Counted from the stretch's first letter, positions 37,011-47,167 are shown. The stretch: DNA of 64,000 nt from Sphingobacterium sp. FBM7-1 (GCF_020687765.1 NZ_JAJEWJ010000002.1:496001-560000), one strand, 5' to 3'. Numbers and translations: made by a program. The notes: generated by a model from the letters alone, not told the origin.

Positions 37011-37787
37011 TTAATGTGTGTGGACATCCTCTTCCCGGAAGAATTTTGCTCCAAAATATTCGCGATTCATGCGAGATATATTAGACAATTTGATACCCTT
37101 CGGACATTCCGCTTCACACGCACCTGTATTTGTACAGTTACCGAAACCCTCTGCATCCATTTGATCAATCATAGCTTGCGCTCGTTCGTAACGTTCGGTT
37201 TGTCCTTGTGGTAGCAAGGCAAATTGGGAAATTTTAGCCGATACAAATAACATAGCCGATGCATTTTTACACGCAGCTACACAAGCACCACAACCGATAC
37301 ATGTAGCAGACTCAAACGCTTCGTCAGCGATACGTTTAGGGATAGGAATGGCGTTAGCGTCTGGAACACCTCCAGTATTTACATTTACATATCCACCAGC
37401 TTGTTGAATGCGGTCAAACGCTGTACGATCTACCGCTAAATCTTTTAAGACTGGAAACGCGGCAGCTCGCCAAGGTTCGATAACAATGGTTTGCCCATCA
37501 TGGAAAGAACGCATGTGTAGTTGACAGGTAGTAATGCCATACTTTGGTCCATGAGGACGGCCGTTAATAACTAACGAGCACATACCACAAATACCTTCAC
37601 GGCAATCATGATCAAAATATATCGGGTCTTCACCCTCGCGCGTAAGGTCTTCGTTTACCACATCCAGCATTTCTAAGAAAGACATATCATCTGCGATGTC
37701 CTTCGCTTGGATAGTAACAAATTTACCTTTGGTTTTATCATTTTTCTGACGCCAAACTTTCAGCGTTAAATTCATATGTTGTGCCAT
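37011..37787 (-). CDS. sdhB: Succinate dehydrogenase/fumarate reductase iron-sulfur subunit
   Basis: Carries electrons from the flavoprotein to the membrane subunit. The 258 aa protein has the N-terminal [2Fe-2S] domain ([23 protein letters not shown]) and the C-terminal clusters: [18 protein letters not shown] and [20 protein letters not shown]. Last gene of sdhC-sdhA-sdhB; 15 bases separate it from sdhA. Confidence 0.97.
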   Translation of the reverse strand: MAQHMNLTLKVWRQKNDKTKGKFVTIQAKDIADDMSFLEMLDVVNEDLTREGEDPIYFDHDCREGICGMCSLVINGRPHGPKYGITTCQLHMRSFHDGQTIVIEPWRAAAFPVLKDLAVDRTAFDRIQQAGGYVNVNTGGVPDANAIPIPKRIADEAFESATCIGCGACVAACKNASAMLFVSAKISQFALLPQGQTERYERAQAMIDQMDAEGFGNCTNTGACEAECPKGIKLSNISRMNREYFGAKFFREEDVHTH

Positions 37788-37802
37788 GATAATATCTCCC
37801 TG

Positions 37803-39737
37803 CTATTTATAACTTCTTTGTGTTAATTTAACGTTTTCGAAAACTAACTCTTCTTTGTGTAAAACTTCTGGCTGATTATCGCCTTGGTACTCCCATGCAG
37901 ATACATACGCAAAGTTTTCGTCGTCGCGCTTCGCTTCTCCTTCTTCTGTTTGTGACTCTAAACGGAAATGTCCTCCACAGGATTCCGCACGGTTTAAAGC
38001 GTCATCGACCATTAATTCTCCCAATTCGAGGAAGTCTGCTACGCGTCCGGCTTTTTCTAAAGACATATTCATCTCTTCATTCTCACCCAACACTTTTACG
38101 TCAGACCAGAACTCTCTTTTTAATTCCTGAATTAAGCCTTTCGCTTTTGTTAAGCCTTCTGCTGTACGGGCCATACCACAGTATTCCCACATGATATTTC
38201 CCAATTTCTTATGTATATCATCGACAGTCTTCGATCCTTTCAAGCTTAGCAGCGTGTCAACGTTATGCTGTACTTCTTGTCGAGTTTGTTCGAAAGCAGG
38301 ATGATTCTTGTCCACTGGCGCAAAACTTCCCAAGTTAGCTAAGTAATCACCCACGGTGTAAGGAATCACGAAGTACCCGTCCGATAAGCCCTGCATAAGT
38401 GCAGAAGCTCCTAGGCGGTTTGCACCGTGATCCGAAAAGTTACACTCACCTAAAGCATACAGACCTGGTACAGTAGTCATCAAATTATAATCTACCCAGA
38501 CGCCACCCATAGTATAGTGTACTGCCGGATAAATACGCATAGGTTGCTCATACGGGTTTTCGTCGGTAATTTGGTAATACATATCGAATAAGTTGCCGTA
38601 TTTAGCTTCCACCGTGTCTTTTCCCAAACGTTTGATAGCGTCGGCGAAATCTAAGAATACTGCTACTCCAGATTTACCAACACCGCGACCGTCGTCAACC
38701 ATTTCCTTCGCATTACGTGAAGCCACATCACGAGGCACCAAGTTACCGAAGGAAGGATATTTTCTTTCCAAGAAATAATCCCGATCTTCTTCTTTAATAT
38801 CTATGGGCTTTAATTGTCCCTGACGTAGTCTTTCAGAAAGTTCTTTTGTTTTTGGAACCCAAACTCGACCATCGTTACGAAGGGATTCTGACATTAAAGT
38901 CAGCTTGGATTGATGGTCACCTGTTACGGGAATACAAGTTGGGTGGATCTGTGTATAACAAGGATTGGCAAAGAAAGCACCACGTTTGTGAGCTCTCCAT
39001 GCAGCCGTTACGTTACAACCCATTGCATTTGTAGAAAGGAAGAATACGTTTCCATATCCACCAGTACACAATAATACCGCATGTCCCTCGTGAGCTTCTA
39101 TTTTGCCCGTAACCATGTCACGCGTAATGATACCCCGCGCATGTCCGTCGATTTTAACCAAATCTAACATCTCATGTCGTGTATAAGAAGTCACTTTTCC
39201 TTTTCTGATTTGACGGTTCAAAGCAGAATAAGCACCTAATAACAATTGCTGTCCAGTTTGTCCGCGGGCATAGAATGTACGGGAAACCTGTGCTCCCCCA
39301 AAAGAGCGGTTGTCCAACAGACCACCATATTCACGAGCAAAAGGAACGCCTTGTGCCACACACTGGTCGATAATATTAACGGAAACCTCCGCTAGACGAT
39401 AAACGTTCGCCTCACGTGCACGGTAGTCTCCCCCTTTAATGGTATCGTAGAATAAACGGAAAACAGAGTCACCATCATTTTGATAATTTTTAGCAGCATT
39501 TATCCCCCCCTGAGCAGCAATAGAGTGTGCTCTACGAGGAGAATCCTGATAGCAAAACGTTTTAACATTGTAACCAAGCTCTGCTAAAGAAGCTGCAGCT
39601 GATGCGCCTGCCAAACCCGTACCTACGACGATGATCGTGAATTTACGTTTGTTGGCTGGGTTGACCAGCTTCATATTGAATTTATGTTTTGACCATTTTT
39701 CGGCTAAAGCGCCTACAGGTACTTTCGAATCTAACAT
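37803..39737 (-). CDS. sdhA: Succinate dehydrogenase/fumarate reductase flavoprotein subunit
   Basis: FAD-containing catalytic subunit of complex II. The 644 aa protein has the FAD dinucleotide fold [19 protein letters not shown], the covalent flavin site in [15 protein letters not shown], the active-site segment RFGRDxx-like region with [14 protein letters not shown], and the C-terminal [19 protein letters not shown]. It lacks a C-terminal domain typical of mitochondrial-type enzymes; the overall form is that of Bacteroidota and epsilon-proteobacterial (B-type) complexes. Confidence 0.97.
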   Translation of the reverse strand: MLDSKVPVGALAEKWSKHKFNMKLVNPANKRKFTIIVVGTGLAGASAAASLAELGYNVKTFCYQDSPRRAHSIAAQGGINAAKNYQNDGDSVFRLFYDTIKGGDYRAREANVYRLAEVSVNIIDQCVAQGVPFAREYGGLLDNRSFGGAQVSRTFYARGQTGQQLLLGAYSALNRQIRKGKVTSYTRHEMLDLVKIDGHARGIITRDMVTGKIEAHEGHAVLLCTGGYGNVFFLSTNAMGCNVTAAWRAHKRGAFFANPCYTQIHPTCIPVTGDHQSKLTLMSESLRNDGRVWVPKTKELSERLRQGQLKPIDIKEEDRDYFLERKYPSFGNLVPRDVASRNAKEMVDDGRGVGKSGVAVFLDFADAIKRLGKDTVEAKYGNLFDMYYQITDENPYEQPMRIYPAVHYTMGGVWVDYNLMTTVPGLYALGECNFSDHGANRLGASALMQGLSDGYFVIPYTVGDYLANLGSFAPVDKNHPAFEQTRQEVQHNVDTLLSLKGSKTVDDIHKKLGNIMWEYCGMARTAEGLTKAKGLIQELKREFWSDVKVLGENEEMNMSLEKAGRVADFLELGELMVDDALNRAESCGGHFRLESQTEEGEAKRDDENFAYVSAWEYQGDNQPEVLHKEELVFENVKLTQRSYK

Positions 39738-39782
39738 GTTTTTAAATAATTTATATTTATTAGATAGTGATATCTTAAAATA

Positions 39783-40556
39783 TTATTTAACAAAATAAAA
39801 ATATAGCGGCATCAATGCGAAAGCAATCGGAATGATGACCCCGAATACCCAAACACCCAAAAAATCGATGATAGGTACATATTTTTTATGGGAAACACCC
39901 AAAGTTTGGAATGCAGACTTGAAACCATGAATCAAGTGAAATGACAAGGCAGCCATCGCCAAAACATAGAAAATCACGATTCCTATATTTTGGAAGGAAA
40001 AGTCTACTTGTTTGTAAAGATCTCGTGCTTTTATGATCTCTACGTTGTTCTCTACGGTCACCTGGTAATCATTAAAGTCAGCGGCTTGGATTTCCTGAAC
40101 AGTCGTCTCGCCCGTTGCCAAATCCGTGCGGTATTCTACATAAGGTACCTGATCGTTATGGTATTTCCACCAAAAATTGTACATGTGTGTAGCTAGGAAT
40201 ACCAAAATGATGGTACCCAAGATTCCCATGTTACGTGAGTTCCACTTGCTATTTGCACCGCCGTCAAATTGGGCATAGCGAATAGGACGAGCAGCCTTAT
40301 TTTTCCGTGTTAAAATTAAGGCATAAATAGCATGAAAAATGATGGATGCATAAAGTAGATATGACACTACTTTAATCGGGGCAAAATTGGTCATAAAATA
40401 CGCATACTGGTTGAAAGCGTACCCCGCGTCGTTTTTAAATAGTTGCAAGTTGCCAATCAAGTGAATGATCAGGAACAGACATAAAAAAATCCCCGTCAAG
40501 CTCATGATTAGTTTTCTTCCAAGTGAAGAATTTAAAACTGGCTTTGAATTACTCAT
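39783..40556 (-). CDS. sdhC: Succinate dehydrogenase cytochrome b subunit
   Basis: Single membrane anchor of the B-type succinate:quinone oxidoreductase family, 257 aa with five membrane helices, and with no separate sdhD. Histidines that could ligate the two haems occur in the helices (LFLIIHLIGNL, ASIIFHAIYAL, FLATHMYNFWWKYH, LSFHLIHGFKSAF). First gene of the operon, with the -7 promoter box 28 bases upstream. Confidence 0.95.
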   Translation of the reverse strand: MSNSKPVLNSSLGRKLIMSLTGIFLCLFLIIHLIGNLQLFKNDAGYAFNQYAYFMTNFAPIKVVSYLLYASIIFHAIYALILTRKNKAARPIRYAQFDGGANSKWNSRNMGILGTIILVFLATHMYNFWWKYHNDQVPYVEYRTDLATGETTVQEIQAADFNDYQVTVENNVEIIKARDLYKQVDFSFQNIGIVIFYVLAMAALSFHLIHGFKSAFQTLGVSHKKYVPIIDFLGVWVFGVIIPIAFALMPLYFYFVK

Positions 40557-40583
40557 TATCCTAGATGTTTATATATATTTTCG

Positions 40584-40591
40584 CAAATCTA
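40584..40591 (-). promoter_or_regulatory. Promoter -7 box of the sdh operon
   Basis: CAAATCTA on the plus strand, i.e. TAGATTTG on the minus strand, matching TAnnTTTG, 28 bases upstream of the sdhC start. Confidence 0.5.
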
Positions 40592-40658
40592 TTTATTTAC
40601 TAACATAAATATGACGAAGTGATAGGAAAACAAATAATTTAGAATGTTTCTAATCAAA

Positions 40659-40688
40659 AAAGAGGCTGCTCTGTGGAGCAACCTCTTT
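40659..40688 (-). terminator. Terminator of the outer membrane protein gene
   Basis: Stem of 12 pairs with one mismatch (40659-40671 with 40676-40688), loop of four bases, followed on the minus strand by a T-run. Located 22 bases past the stop of the gene at 40711. Confidence 0.85.
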
Positions 40689-40710
40689 CATTATTTTAAA
40701 GTCTCAAGGG

Positions 40711-41295
40711 CTATAGGAAAGAAAAACCTACTCCAAGCGTCCACATTTTTATTTTCTGATCGTAGTTACCGTTCTCAGAAAGATTTGTTAAACCGTGTTC
40801 GTAACGTAGGTCAACGGTAAAGCTGCTGATATCGACGCCTACACCACCAATAAGTCCAGTAGAACTTTTTTTATACTCTCCCCATTCCGCGGGTTTTACG
40901 AAATTAATATCGTCGTTTTGTCCAAAAGAGAATACCGGCCCTGCCTGGATACGGGCTCCTATAGGTCCAAGACCAATCCGTGTGCCCAATAAAATAGGCA
41001 CATCAAAACTTTTAAACGTAACACTGCCATCTTCCGCCCCATCGGGTTGTACACCCACTTTTTTGCTAGCGTAATAAGCCTCCGGTTGCACATGGAACCC
41101 AGCGATTCCTACGCGACCCCATGCGCCCAATTGAAATCCAGTTTTCGTGTCGGAATTAAGAAATTTTCCTTCAGATCGCAGGCTAGAGAAGCCTAATCCA
41201 CCCTTCAAACCTACTTTAAATGTAGGGAATAATTGAGCCTGTGAAATGCCGATAGTAGCCATCAAACAAATTAATACAAGTAGAGATTTTTTCAT
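40711..41295 (-). CDS. Outer membrane beta-barrel protein
   Basis: A 194 aa protein with a clear signal peptide (MKKSLLVLICLMATIGISQAQ) and a mature part of alternating hydrophobic strands with aromatic girdles, ending in a phenylalanine-leucine (VGFSFL) as expected for a beta-barrel. Glycine-rich GLKGGLGFSSLRSEG and a C-terminal VDLRYEHGLTNL resemble the PorT-like / outer membrane beta-barrel domain families of Bacteroidota. Specific role unknown. Confidence 0.85.
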   Translation of the reverse strand: MKKSLLVLICLMATIGISQAQLFPTFKVGLKGGLGFSSLRSEGKFLNSDTKTGFQLGAWGRVGIAGFHVQPEAYYASKKVGVQPDGAEDGSVTFKSFDVPILLGTRIGLGPIGARIQAGPVFSFGQNDDINFVKPAEWGEYKKSSTGLIGGVGVDISSFTVDLRYEHGLTNLSENGNYDQKIKMWTLGVGFSFL

Positions 41296-41360
41296 GTGAA
41301 AAATATTTGTTTATTTTATTACAACTACAATAATAAGATATTTGTTTTAAACTTTGATAT

Positions 41361-41576
41361 ATGAGTGTGTTAAAAATAACAGCCGAAGCCTGGGAAGTCT
41401 TGAAAATAAAATTGAGTAGGAAATATAACCATTTAACGATTGGGGACTTAGCTTATACACCAGGTGAGGAGAATGCGTTGGTGACGAGACTAGCAAAAAG
41501 GCTCCGCCGCGATAAGGATTACATTGAGTTTACGTTGGCAAAAGAATTGTCGAATCTGAAATCAAATCGGTTATAA
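41361..41576 (+). CDS. Small CsbD-like protein
   Basis: A 71 aa soluble protein. The spacing of key residues (W.VLK.KLS.KY..LT..DL.YTPG.E..LV.RL.K.L) matches the CsbD family of small helical proteins, several of which are stress-induced in other bacteria. No membrane segment. It stands alone on the plus strand between the divergent outer-membrane gene and tadA. Family assignment is by eye; function unknown. Confidence 0.7.
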   Translation: MSVLKITAEAWEVLKIKLSRKYNHLTIGDLAYTPGEENALVTRLAKRLRRDKDYIEFTLAKELSNLKSNRL

Positions 41577-41627
41577 GATGCGGAGTACCAATCGGAACGG
41601 AAAGGATAAATTTGAAAAGGTATAGGG

Positions 41628-42125
41628 ATGAAAGTATATAATTTTGAACCGACAGATTTTGACCCCTTGGCCACAGATGAAGCCTACATGCGAGAGGCGC
41701 TAAAACTGGCACAGAAAGCATTTGATGAAGATGAAGTTCCCATTGGAGCTATTATCGTAAGTCAGGGCAAAATTATAGGGAGGGGATATAACCTCACAGA
41801 GCGACTGAATGATGTAACTGCACATGCAGAGATGCAGGCTTTTACCGCCGCCTCCAACTATATGGGGGGCAAATATTTGAAAGATTGCACGCTGTATGTT
41901 ACCGTAGAGCCCTGTGTCATGTGTGCGGGAGCTTCTTATTGGACGCAAATTCCAAAAATTGTATTTGGTGCGGTAGATGAAAAAAGAGGAGCGTCTCAAT
42001 ATGGGGCACTTTATCACCCTAAAACACATGTTATTTCGGGTGTGTTGGGCGTAGAATGTGGGGATTTAATAAAATCATTTTTTCGTAATAAAAGGGGAGG
42101 GAAAGAACTTTTGGCAGGTAAATAA
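41628..42125 (+). CDS. tadA: tRNA-specific adenosine deaminase
   Basis: Deaminates A34 to inosine in tRNA-Arg(ACG). The 165 aa protein has the deaminase zinc motifs: HAEMQAF with His ligand and catalytic Glu, and PCVMCAGA with the two Cys ligands. The start segment AYMREALKLAQKAFDEDEVPIGAII is typical of TadA. Some members are instead guanine or cytosine deaminases, but TadA is the best fit. Confidence 0.9.
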   Translation: MKVYNFEPTDFDPLATDEAYMREALKLAQKAFDEDEVPIGAIIVSQGKIIGRGYNLTERLNDVTAHAEMQAFTAASNYMGGKYLKDCTLYVTVEPCVMCAGASYWTQIPKIVFGAVDEKRGASQYGALYHPKTHVISGVLGVECGDLIKSFFRNKRGGKELLAGK

Positions 42126-42193
42126 AACCGAAGGCCATTGGAAATTGTTATATTCGTGTTCTTATTTAATTATAATCAAAAAACAGAAATATT

Positions 42194-42802
42194 ATGGCAT
42201 TTGAATTAGAAGCTTTACCATACGCAAGCGATGCGTTGGAACCGCACATTGACAAAGCAACCATGGAAATTCACCATGACCGTCACCACCAAGCCTATGT
42301 AGACAATTTAAATAAAGCGATTGCAGGGACAGATGCTGAAAACTTATCTTTAGAAGAAATCAACAAAAACATCTCTAAATATCCTGCCGCTGTTCGCAAT
42401 AATGGCGGAGGACATTTTAACCATAAGCTTTTTTGGACTATTTTAAGTGAAAATGGCGGAGGCGAACCTACAGGTGAGTTGGCAGAAGCTATCAACCAAA
42501 CGTTTGGTTCATTTTCAGAACTGAAAACACAATTGCAGAATGCAGGCGCTACGCGTTTTGGATCGGGTTGGGCGTGGCTTATTGTTAAAGCAGACGGGCA
42601 ACTTGCTGTAACCTCTACTCCAAATCAAGATAACCCATTGATGGACGTCGCCGAAGTACAGGGTGCACCTATTTTGGGAATTGACGTATGGGAGCACGCT
42701 TACTATCTAAAGTATCAAAATAAGCGTCCAGCTTATCTTGATGCAGTTTTCAATGTTGTCGATTGGAATGCGGTGGCGAAACGTTATCAAGAAGCAAAAT
42801 AA
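42194..42802 (+). CDS. sodB: Superoxide dismutase (Fe/Mn)
   Basis: Cytoplasmic Fe- or Mn-dependent superoxide dismutase, 202 aa. Metal ligands are seen in [35 protein letters not shown], and the C-terminal [19 protein letters not shown] with Asp and His. Metal preference cannot be told by eye. Followed by a strong bidirectional terminator. Confidence 0.97.
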   Translation: MAFELEALPYASDALEPHIDKATMEIHHDRHHQAYVDNLNKAIAGTDAENLSLEEINKNISKYPAAVRNNGGGHFNHKLFWTILSENGGGEPTGELAEAINQTFGSFSELKTQLQNAGATRFGSGWAWLIVKADGQLAVTSTPNQDNPLMDVAEVQGAPILGIDVWEHAYYLKYQNKRPAYLDAVFNVVDWNAVAKRYQEAK

Positions 42803-42810
42803 GGGTCTTA

Positions 42811-42850
42811 AATAAAAAAGGCTGGGAACATCTTCCCAGCCTTTTTTATT
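42811..42850. terminator. Bidirectional terminator between sodB and recA
   Basis: Perfect 18-base-pair stem (42811-42828 with 42833-42850) around a 4-base loop, A-run on one side, T-run on the other. It ends sodB on the plus strand and recA on the minus strand; the recA stop is one base away. Confidence 0.95.
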
Positions 42851-42851
42851 T

Positions 42852-43874
42852 TTATTCCGTTTCGGTAATATGTTCATCGAGATCGTTTCCGCTGACCTCT
42901 GCACGAATTTTAGCTTCGAGTTCGTCGCTTAAATCTGGATTGTCTAATAATAACGTTTTGACGGCATCACGCCCCTGTCCCAATTTGGTGTCTCCATAGC
43001 TAAACCAGGAGCCGGACTTTTTGACGATGCCATATTCTACACCTAGATCAATAATTTCGCCTACTTTTGAAATTCCTTCTCCAAACATAATGTCAAATTC
43101 TGCCAAGCGGAAAGGTGGAGCAACTTTGTTTTTTACAATTTTTACTTTAACACGGTTACCTGCGACTTCGTCACTATCCTTAATTTGGGAAGTTCTGCGA
43201 ATGTCTAACCGAACAGAAGCATAGAATTTTAAGGCATTTCCGCCCGTGGTCGTTTCCGGATTTCCGAACATCACGCCGATTTTTTCTCGCAATTGGTTGA
43301 TAAAGATACAGCAGCAGTTAGTTTTGGAGATAGTTCCTGTCAGTTTCCGCAAAGCTTGAGACATCAAGCGAGCTTGTAAGCCCATTTTGGAGTCGCCCAT
43401 TTCCCCTTCAATCTCTCCCTTAGGTACTAACGCAGCTACAGAATCAATAACAATAACATCGATTGCACCTGAGCGGATCAGGTTGTCGGCAATTTCTAGC
43501 GCTTGTTCACCATTGTCTGGTTGAGAAATAAGCAGGTTTTCTACATCTACACCTAATTTTTGCGCGTAGTATTTATCAAAAGCGTGCTCTGCATCGATAA
43601 TAGCTGCTATTCCCCCTTTTTTCTGAGCTTCGGCAACAATATGGGTAGCTAAAGTAGTTTTACCGGAGGATTCCGGGCCGTAGATCTCAATGACACGACC
43701 TTTAGGTACTCCACCGATACCGAGCGCAATATCCAAACCAAGTGATCCGGTAGAAATAGCTTCGATCGGTTCTACGGCGGAGTCGCCCAATTTCATAATC
43801 GTACCTTTACCATACGACTTTTCTAGTTTATCTAACGTTAACTGTAAAGCTTTAAGTTTATCTGCGTTGCTCAT
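42852..43874 (-). CDS. recA: Recombinase RecA
   Basis: DNA strand exchange and SOS co-protease. The 340 aa protein has the Walker A motif [10 protein letters not shown], the Walker B region [12 protein letters not shown], the L1/L2 DNA-binding loops ([44 protein letters not shown], split in words) and an acidic C-terminus. A near-perfect consensus promoter lies upstream. Confidence 0.98.
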   Translation of the reverse strand: MSNADKLKALQLTLDKLEKSYGKGTIMKLGDSAVEPIEAISTGSLGLDIALGIGGVPKGRVIEIYGPESSGKTTLATHIVAEAQKKGGIAAIIDAEHAFDKYYAQKLGVDVENLLISQPDNGEQALEIADNLIRSGAIDVIVIDSVAALVPKGEIEGEMGDSKMGLQARLMSQALRKLTGTISKTNCCCIFINQLREKIGVMFGNPETTTGGNALKFYASVRLDIRRTSQIKDSDEVAGNRVKVKIVKNKVAPPFRLAEFDIMFGEGISKVGEIIDLGVEYGIVKKSGSWFSYGDTKLGQGRDAVKTLLLDNPDLSDELEAKIRAEVSGNDLDEHITETE

Positions 43875-43893
43875 ATTTTTAGTATTGACTGAT

Positions 43894-43924
43894 CAAAAGT
43901 AAGATTAAAATTTAAATAACCAAA
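43894..43924 (-). promoter_or_regulatory. Consensus promoter of recA
   Basis: On the minus strand TTTG (43924-43921), a 19-base spacer, and TACTTTTG (43901-43894), an exact consensus match. No obvious LexA-type palindrome is seen in this short region. Confidence 0.8.
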
Positions 43925-43929
43925 ATTAT

Positions 43930-44601
43930 TTAGCTAATATTATTAGTTTTTTTATTTAGATAATGGGTTTCAAAATATTTACAGAAATAGGTAATAGGGC
44001 ATTCTTCGCATTTGGGTCTTCTTGCGACACAAATATACCTGCCGTGGAGGATAAGCCAATGATGAGCGATGGCTATTGTGTCTTTCGGGAGATACTTGAT
44101 TAATTGTTTTTCTACAGCGAGAGGAGTAGTAGCACGACTAGTAAGGCCTAGGCGGTTACTTACGCGGAAAACATGCGTATCGACCGCCATGGCGGGTTGG
44201 TTGTATACCACCGAAGAGATTACGTTGGCGGTTTTTCTTCCTACGCCAGGCAACTTAATCAGATCTTCTACTTTTTCTGGAACTTCACCGTGAAATTCTT
44301 CTATCAATTTTTTAGCCATCCCTACCAAATGTTTTGCTTTATTGTTTGGATAGCTCACAGAGCGGATGTATGTAAATACTTCCTCCGGCGTGCTGGCAGC
44401 TAATGCGGGAGCATCCGGGAATTGTTCGAACAACTTTGGAGTGATCTGGTTAATGCGCTTATCTGTACATTGCGCAGATAAAATTACAGCTACCAGCAGT
44501 TCGTATGGATTGCTATAGTTTAATTCTGTTTTCGCATCAGGATTGTGGGTCGAAAAATACTTTACAAATTCCTGATACCGTTCTTTTTTCAGCATGAACA
44601 A
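43930..44601 (-). CDS. nth: Endonuclease III
   Basis: DNA glycosylase/AP lyase for oxidised pyrimidines. The 223 aa protein has the helix-hairpin-helix with the catalytic Lys (LIKLPGVGRKTANVISS), the catalytic Asp in AVDTHVFRVSNRLGL, and the C-terminal [4Fe-4S] motif with spacing C-x6-C-x2-C-x5-C (CVARRPKCEECPITYFC). Start could be the first or the third Met codon. Confidence 0.96.
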   Translation of the reverse strand: MFMLKKERYQEFVKYFSTHNPDAKTELNYSNPYELLVAVILSAQCTDKRINQITPKLFEQFPDAPALAASTPEEVFTYIRSVSYPNNKAKHLVGMAKKLIEEFHGEVPEKVEDLIKLPGVGRKTANVISSVVYNQPAMAVDTHVFRVSNRLGLTSRATTPLAVEKQLIKYLPKDTIAIAHHWLILHGRYICVARRPKCEECPITYFCKYFETHYLNKKTNNIS

Positions 44602-44668
44602 AATTAGAAATAAAAAGTATAAACCTAAAAAATGAGGTACAAATGGGCGGTAACGTCGTACTAAAAAA

Positions 44669-44699
44669 ACAAAGTCTCCAATTAATTTGGAGACTTTGT
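44669..44699 (-). terminator. Terminator of the small gene at 44704
   Basis: Perfect 13-base-pair stem (44669-44681 with 44687-44699), loop of five, followed on the minus strand by a T-run. It sits four bases after the stop of the 60-codon gene, which supports that gene being real. Confidence 0.85.
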
Positions 44700-44703
44700 C
44701 ATT

Positions 44704-44886
44704 TTACCTTTTTAAGCTGCGAGAATAATTTAATATATTCTCTAAGGTTTTGGGACTGGGTTCTTTTACCAATTTTTGTAAATTGGACTTTAGATTTTGT
44801 GTAATTGTTTCATCCACTATCTCTACCATGCTCGCCCTTTCCTCGCTTAAATTGGTGTCATGTTCCTTTGTAAAGAATTCTACCAT
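44704..44886 (-). CDS. Small hypothetical protein (60 aa)
   Basis: A 60 aa soluble, acidic-to-neutral, largely helical protein, no signal peptide or membrane segment: LSEERASMVEIVDETITQNLKSNLQKLV is a probable helix pair and the C-terminus is basic (SRSLKR). No family recognised. Evidence that it is a gene: it is followed immediately by a strong terminator in the right orientation, and it does not overlap any other gene. Confidence 0.6.
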   Translation of the reverse strand: MVEFFTKEHDTNLSEERASMVEIVDETITQNLKSNLQKLVKEPSPKTLENILNYSRSLKR

Positions 44887-44961
44887 AAGCGTTTTATTAG
44901 ATAAGTAAGTACATATTAAACGCCGGATAAAAAGTTATAGTATGTGGAATTTAACATTTTT

Positions 44962-46584
44962 TCACTTTCTTTCTTTTACATAACGCTCTGCCGCTTCAAC
45001 AGCAGCTCTAGCATTCACAATGCCGCCCGAAACGCTGATCTCATCCAAGTAAACCTTCTTCGTTGAACCGTCTACTCGAATTTTGACTTTTTCGTCGACT
45101 TTCGTTGCTGATTTTAAGATAATGTCCTTCACTTCTTTGGCGCTTAGCTCCGGATAATAAGAACGTAACAACGCAGCTAATCCTGATACTACTGGTGCGG
45201 CCATACTCGTTCCATTTTGTTCCTTGTAGGTGGATTTTGGCATTGTAGAGTTAATTTTTACACCAGGAGCAAACACATCAACGGAGCGATACCCAAAATT
45301 AGAAAATTCGGCTAGTAAATCTCCATCCAGACCAGAGGAGGTAGCACCTACAGTAATCCAATTGGAAGCTTCTCCTGTTACAGCATCCAGGCTGTCAGTA
45401 TAATATTTTGTAGGGTAATTCTTGGTCATGTCAATATTTTTGGCATCGTTACCTGCTGCATGTACCAAGAGTACATCCTTTTTTTCTGCATATTTTATGG
45501 CTTCATCTACGGTCTTTTTGTTATATACATATCCTTTTCCGAAACTCATATTAATTACTTTTGCACCGTTGTCTACCGCATAGCGTATACCATTTGCGAC
45601 GTCTTTATCCCGTTCATCCCCGTCAGGGACCATCCGCACGCCCATAATCTGCACGTTATCTGCTATTCCATTGATACCTATTCCGTTTTGACGTTTAGCC
45701 GCGATAATGCCTGCCACATGGGTCCCGTGGTCAGCGTCGGGTCCTTTGATATCTGCATTTCCATAATAACGTTCATCCGCATCTTCATAATTATCCCCGA
45801 CGATATGGCGAGTATCATAAGATTTATTCAGATGATAGTCTACCTGCGCCCTGTAGTAATTAACGGCATCCTCCAGTTCTTTATAAAAATCTTGAAAACT
45901 TTTGTCGTCGTTGAGTTCTCTTTTCGTCATACGAATAGCCAGTTTTTGACGATCTGTCTTCGGCTTAAATGCTTCGATATCGGCTTTGGTCAAATCTTCG
46001 ATCGTTTTGCCTATACTGTGGGCAACAGCGTCGATCTCTTCTTTCAATCGGCTGTAATTTAGGTTGCCAAAATTTGCTTGATCCAGCTTACTGGTATAAT
46101 CGCTGATCATCCGTTGGTAAGCTACAAACTCCCTTCGCTCATCCTCACGTAGGGGGGTAGAGGGAAGAACCGAAATGTATTTGGGTTCGTAAAGACGGAT
46201 TAAACGTGTAACTTCCAAATTGTCGTAGTGTACATTATCGCCATTTGCGTTTCCTATGAAATTCCATCCATGCACGTCGTCAATATAGCCGTTATTATCA
46301 TCATCCACACCATTTCCCGAAACTTCTTTAGGGTTTATCCACATGACGTCCTTTAAATCTTCGTGCTCGTAATCAATACCACCGTCCAATACTCCCACTA
46401 CCACTGTGGTTGACTCCCGGCCATTTAAAAGTTCGTATGCTTTTTCTGTACTAATTCCACGTATACCATCTGCTTCGTGATCTAGATTGTACCAATTTGG
46501 GGGATTCGTATCCTTAGATTGTGCATTTCCCAACAGGGGAAGTATACATACACCTAATAAAACAAACCGTTTCCATGTCCTCAT
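44962..46584 (-). CDS. Secreted subtilisin-like serine peptidase (S8)
   Basis: About 540 aa. Start chosen at the ATG at 46582-46584: the signal peptide begins there (MRTWKRFVLLGVCILPLLGNA), and the promoter box at 46610-46617 leaves the two upstream ATGs (46605, 46602) at or before the likely transcription start. The catalytic triad is complete: Asp in VVVGVLDGGID, His in DADHGTHVAGIIAA, Ser in NGTSMAAPVVSGLAAL. Between Asp and His is an insert of roughly 200 residues, as in many Bacteroidota S8 peptidases. No C-terminal sorting domain is seen. Probably periplasmic or outer-membrane processing enzyme. Confidence 0.92.
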   Translation of the reverse strand: MRTWKRFVLLGVCILPLLGNAQSKDTNPPNWYNLDHEADGIRGISTEKAYELLNGRESTTVVVGVLDGGIDYEHEDLKDVMWINPKEVSGNGVDDDNNGYIDDVHGWNFIGNANGDNVHYDNLEVTRLIRLYEPKYISVLPSTPLREDERREFVAYQRMISDYTSKLDQANFGNLNYSRLKEEIDAVAHSIGKTIEDLTKADIEAFKPKTDRQKLAIRMTKRELNDDKSFQDFYKELEDAVNYYRAQVDYHLNKSYDTRHIVGDNYEDADERYYGNADIKGPDADHGTHVAGIIAAKRQNGIGINGIADNVQIMGVRMVPDGDERDKDVANGIRYAVDNGAKVINMSFGKGYVYNKKTVDEAIKYAEKKDVLLVHAAGNDAKNIDMTKNYPTKYYTDSLDAVTGEASNWITVGATSSGLDGDLLAEFSNFGYRSVDVFAPGVKINSTMPKSTYKEQNGTSMAAPVVSGLAALLRSYYPELSAKEVKDIILKSATKVDEKVKIRVDGSTKKVYLDEISVSGGIVNARAAVEAAERYVKERK

Positions 46585-46609
46585 TATATGTTCTTGTTTC
46601 ATCAAGAGA

Positions 46610-46617
46610 CAAATATA
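46610..46617 (-). promoter_or_regulatory. Promoter -7 box of the S8 peptidase
   Basis: CAAATATA on the plus strand (TATATTTG on the minus strand), matching TAnnTTTG. It is what decides the start codon of the peptidase at 46584. Confidence 0.5.
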
Positions 46618-46720
46618 CGGTAACTCCGGAGTCGACGTTGTTAAAAAAATATAAATTACGATACAGAAAGTGTAGAATAACTCGGGAAATAATTACATAT
46701 TTCTAGTTATGTGTAGGTAA

Positions 46721-46981
46721 TTAGGGGGTAGATAGCGAATCCCGTATAGAATTCTCCTGGTTTTCTTGTTCTATTTCCCGGGCGTCTATTTGGTGTTGCT
46801 TGTAGTTCTCGATAGCTACTTTGCTGGCCTTTTGGGAGACGATAATCCCGACTATAGCGATCAAGGTGACCACTGCAAGTCCCCATGCATACTTCTTTTT
46901 GTCCTGTCTTACTAACCAGTACATCAAGAAGATATAAGGGACTGCAAAGAAGAGATAAAAAATAATACTTGGACCAACCAT
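46721..46981 (-). CDS. Small membrane protein, unknown function
   Basis: An 86 aa protein with two hydrophobic helices (SIIFYLFFAVPYIFLMYWLV and WGLAVVTLIAIVGIIVS) joined by a basic loop, and an acidic, Gln-rich tail. No family recognised. A -7 box fits at 47008-47015 on the minus strand (CAAAAATA on the plus strand). Confidence 0.6.
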   Translation of the reverse strand: MVGPSIIFYLFFAVPYIFLMYWLVRQDKKKYAWGLAVVTLIAIVGIIVSQKASKVAIENYKQHQIDAREIEQENQENSIRDSLSTP

Positions 46982-47021
46982 CTTTAACGCTAAATTTAAA
47001 ACCGCTACAAAAATACCTAAA

Positions 47022-47052
47022 AAAAGAGATAATACACTATGTTATCTCTTTT
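47022..47052 (-). terminator. Hairpin oriented as a minus-strand terminator
   Basis: Perfect 11-base-pair stem (47022-47032 with 47042-47052), 9-base loop; read on the minus strand it is followed by a run of T. No minus-strand gene ends here, so what it terminates is not clear. Confidence 0.55.
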
Positions 47053-47167
47053 AAACCTTGTGATAAAGTTCCTGTCCAATTATAATCTTAATGGCAGAAT
47101 GCGCTAATGGGTGTTTTTTTGACAAAAAAACTAGATACCTATTGCATAAAAGAAAAAAATAATTTTT

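Noticed and set aside
45460..46062. Open frame of 200 codons on the plus strand.
   Set aside because: It is wholly antisense to the S8 peptidase, whose catalytic motifs and signal peptide make the minus strand the coding one.
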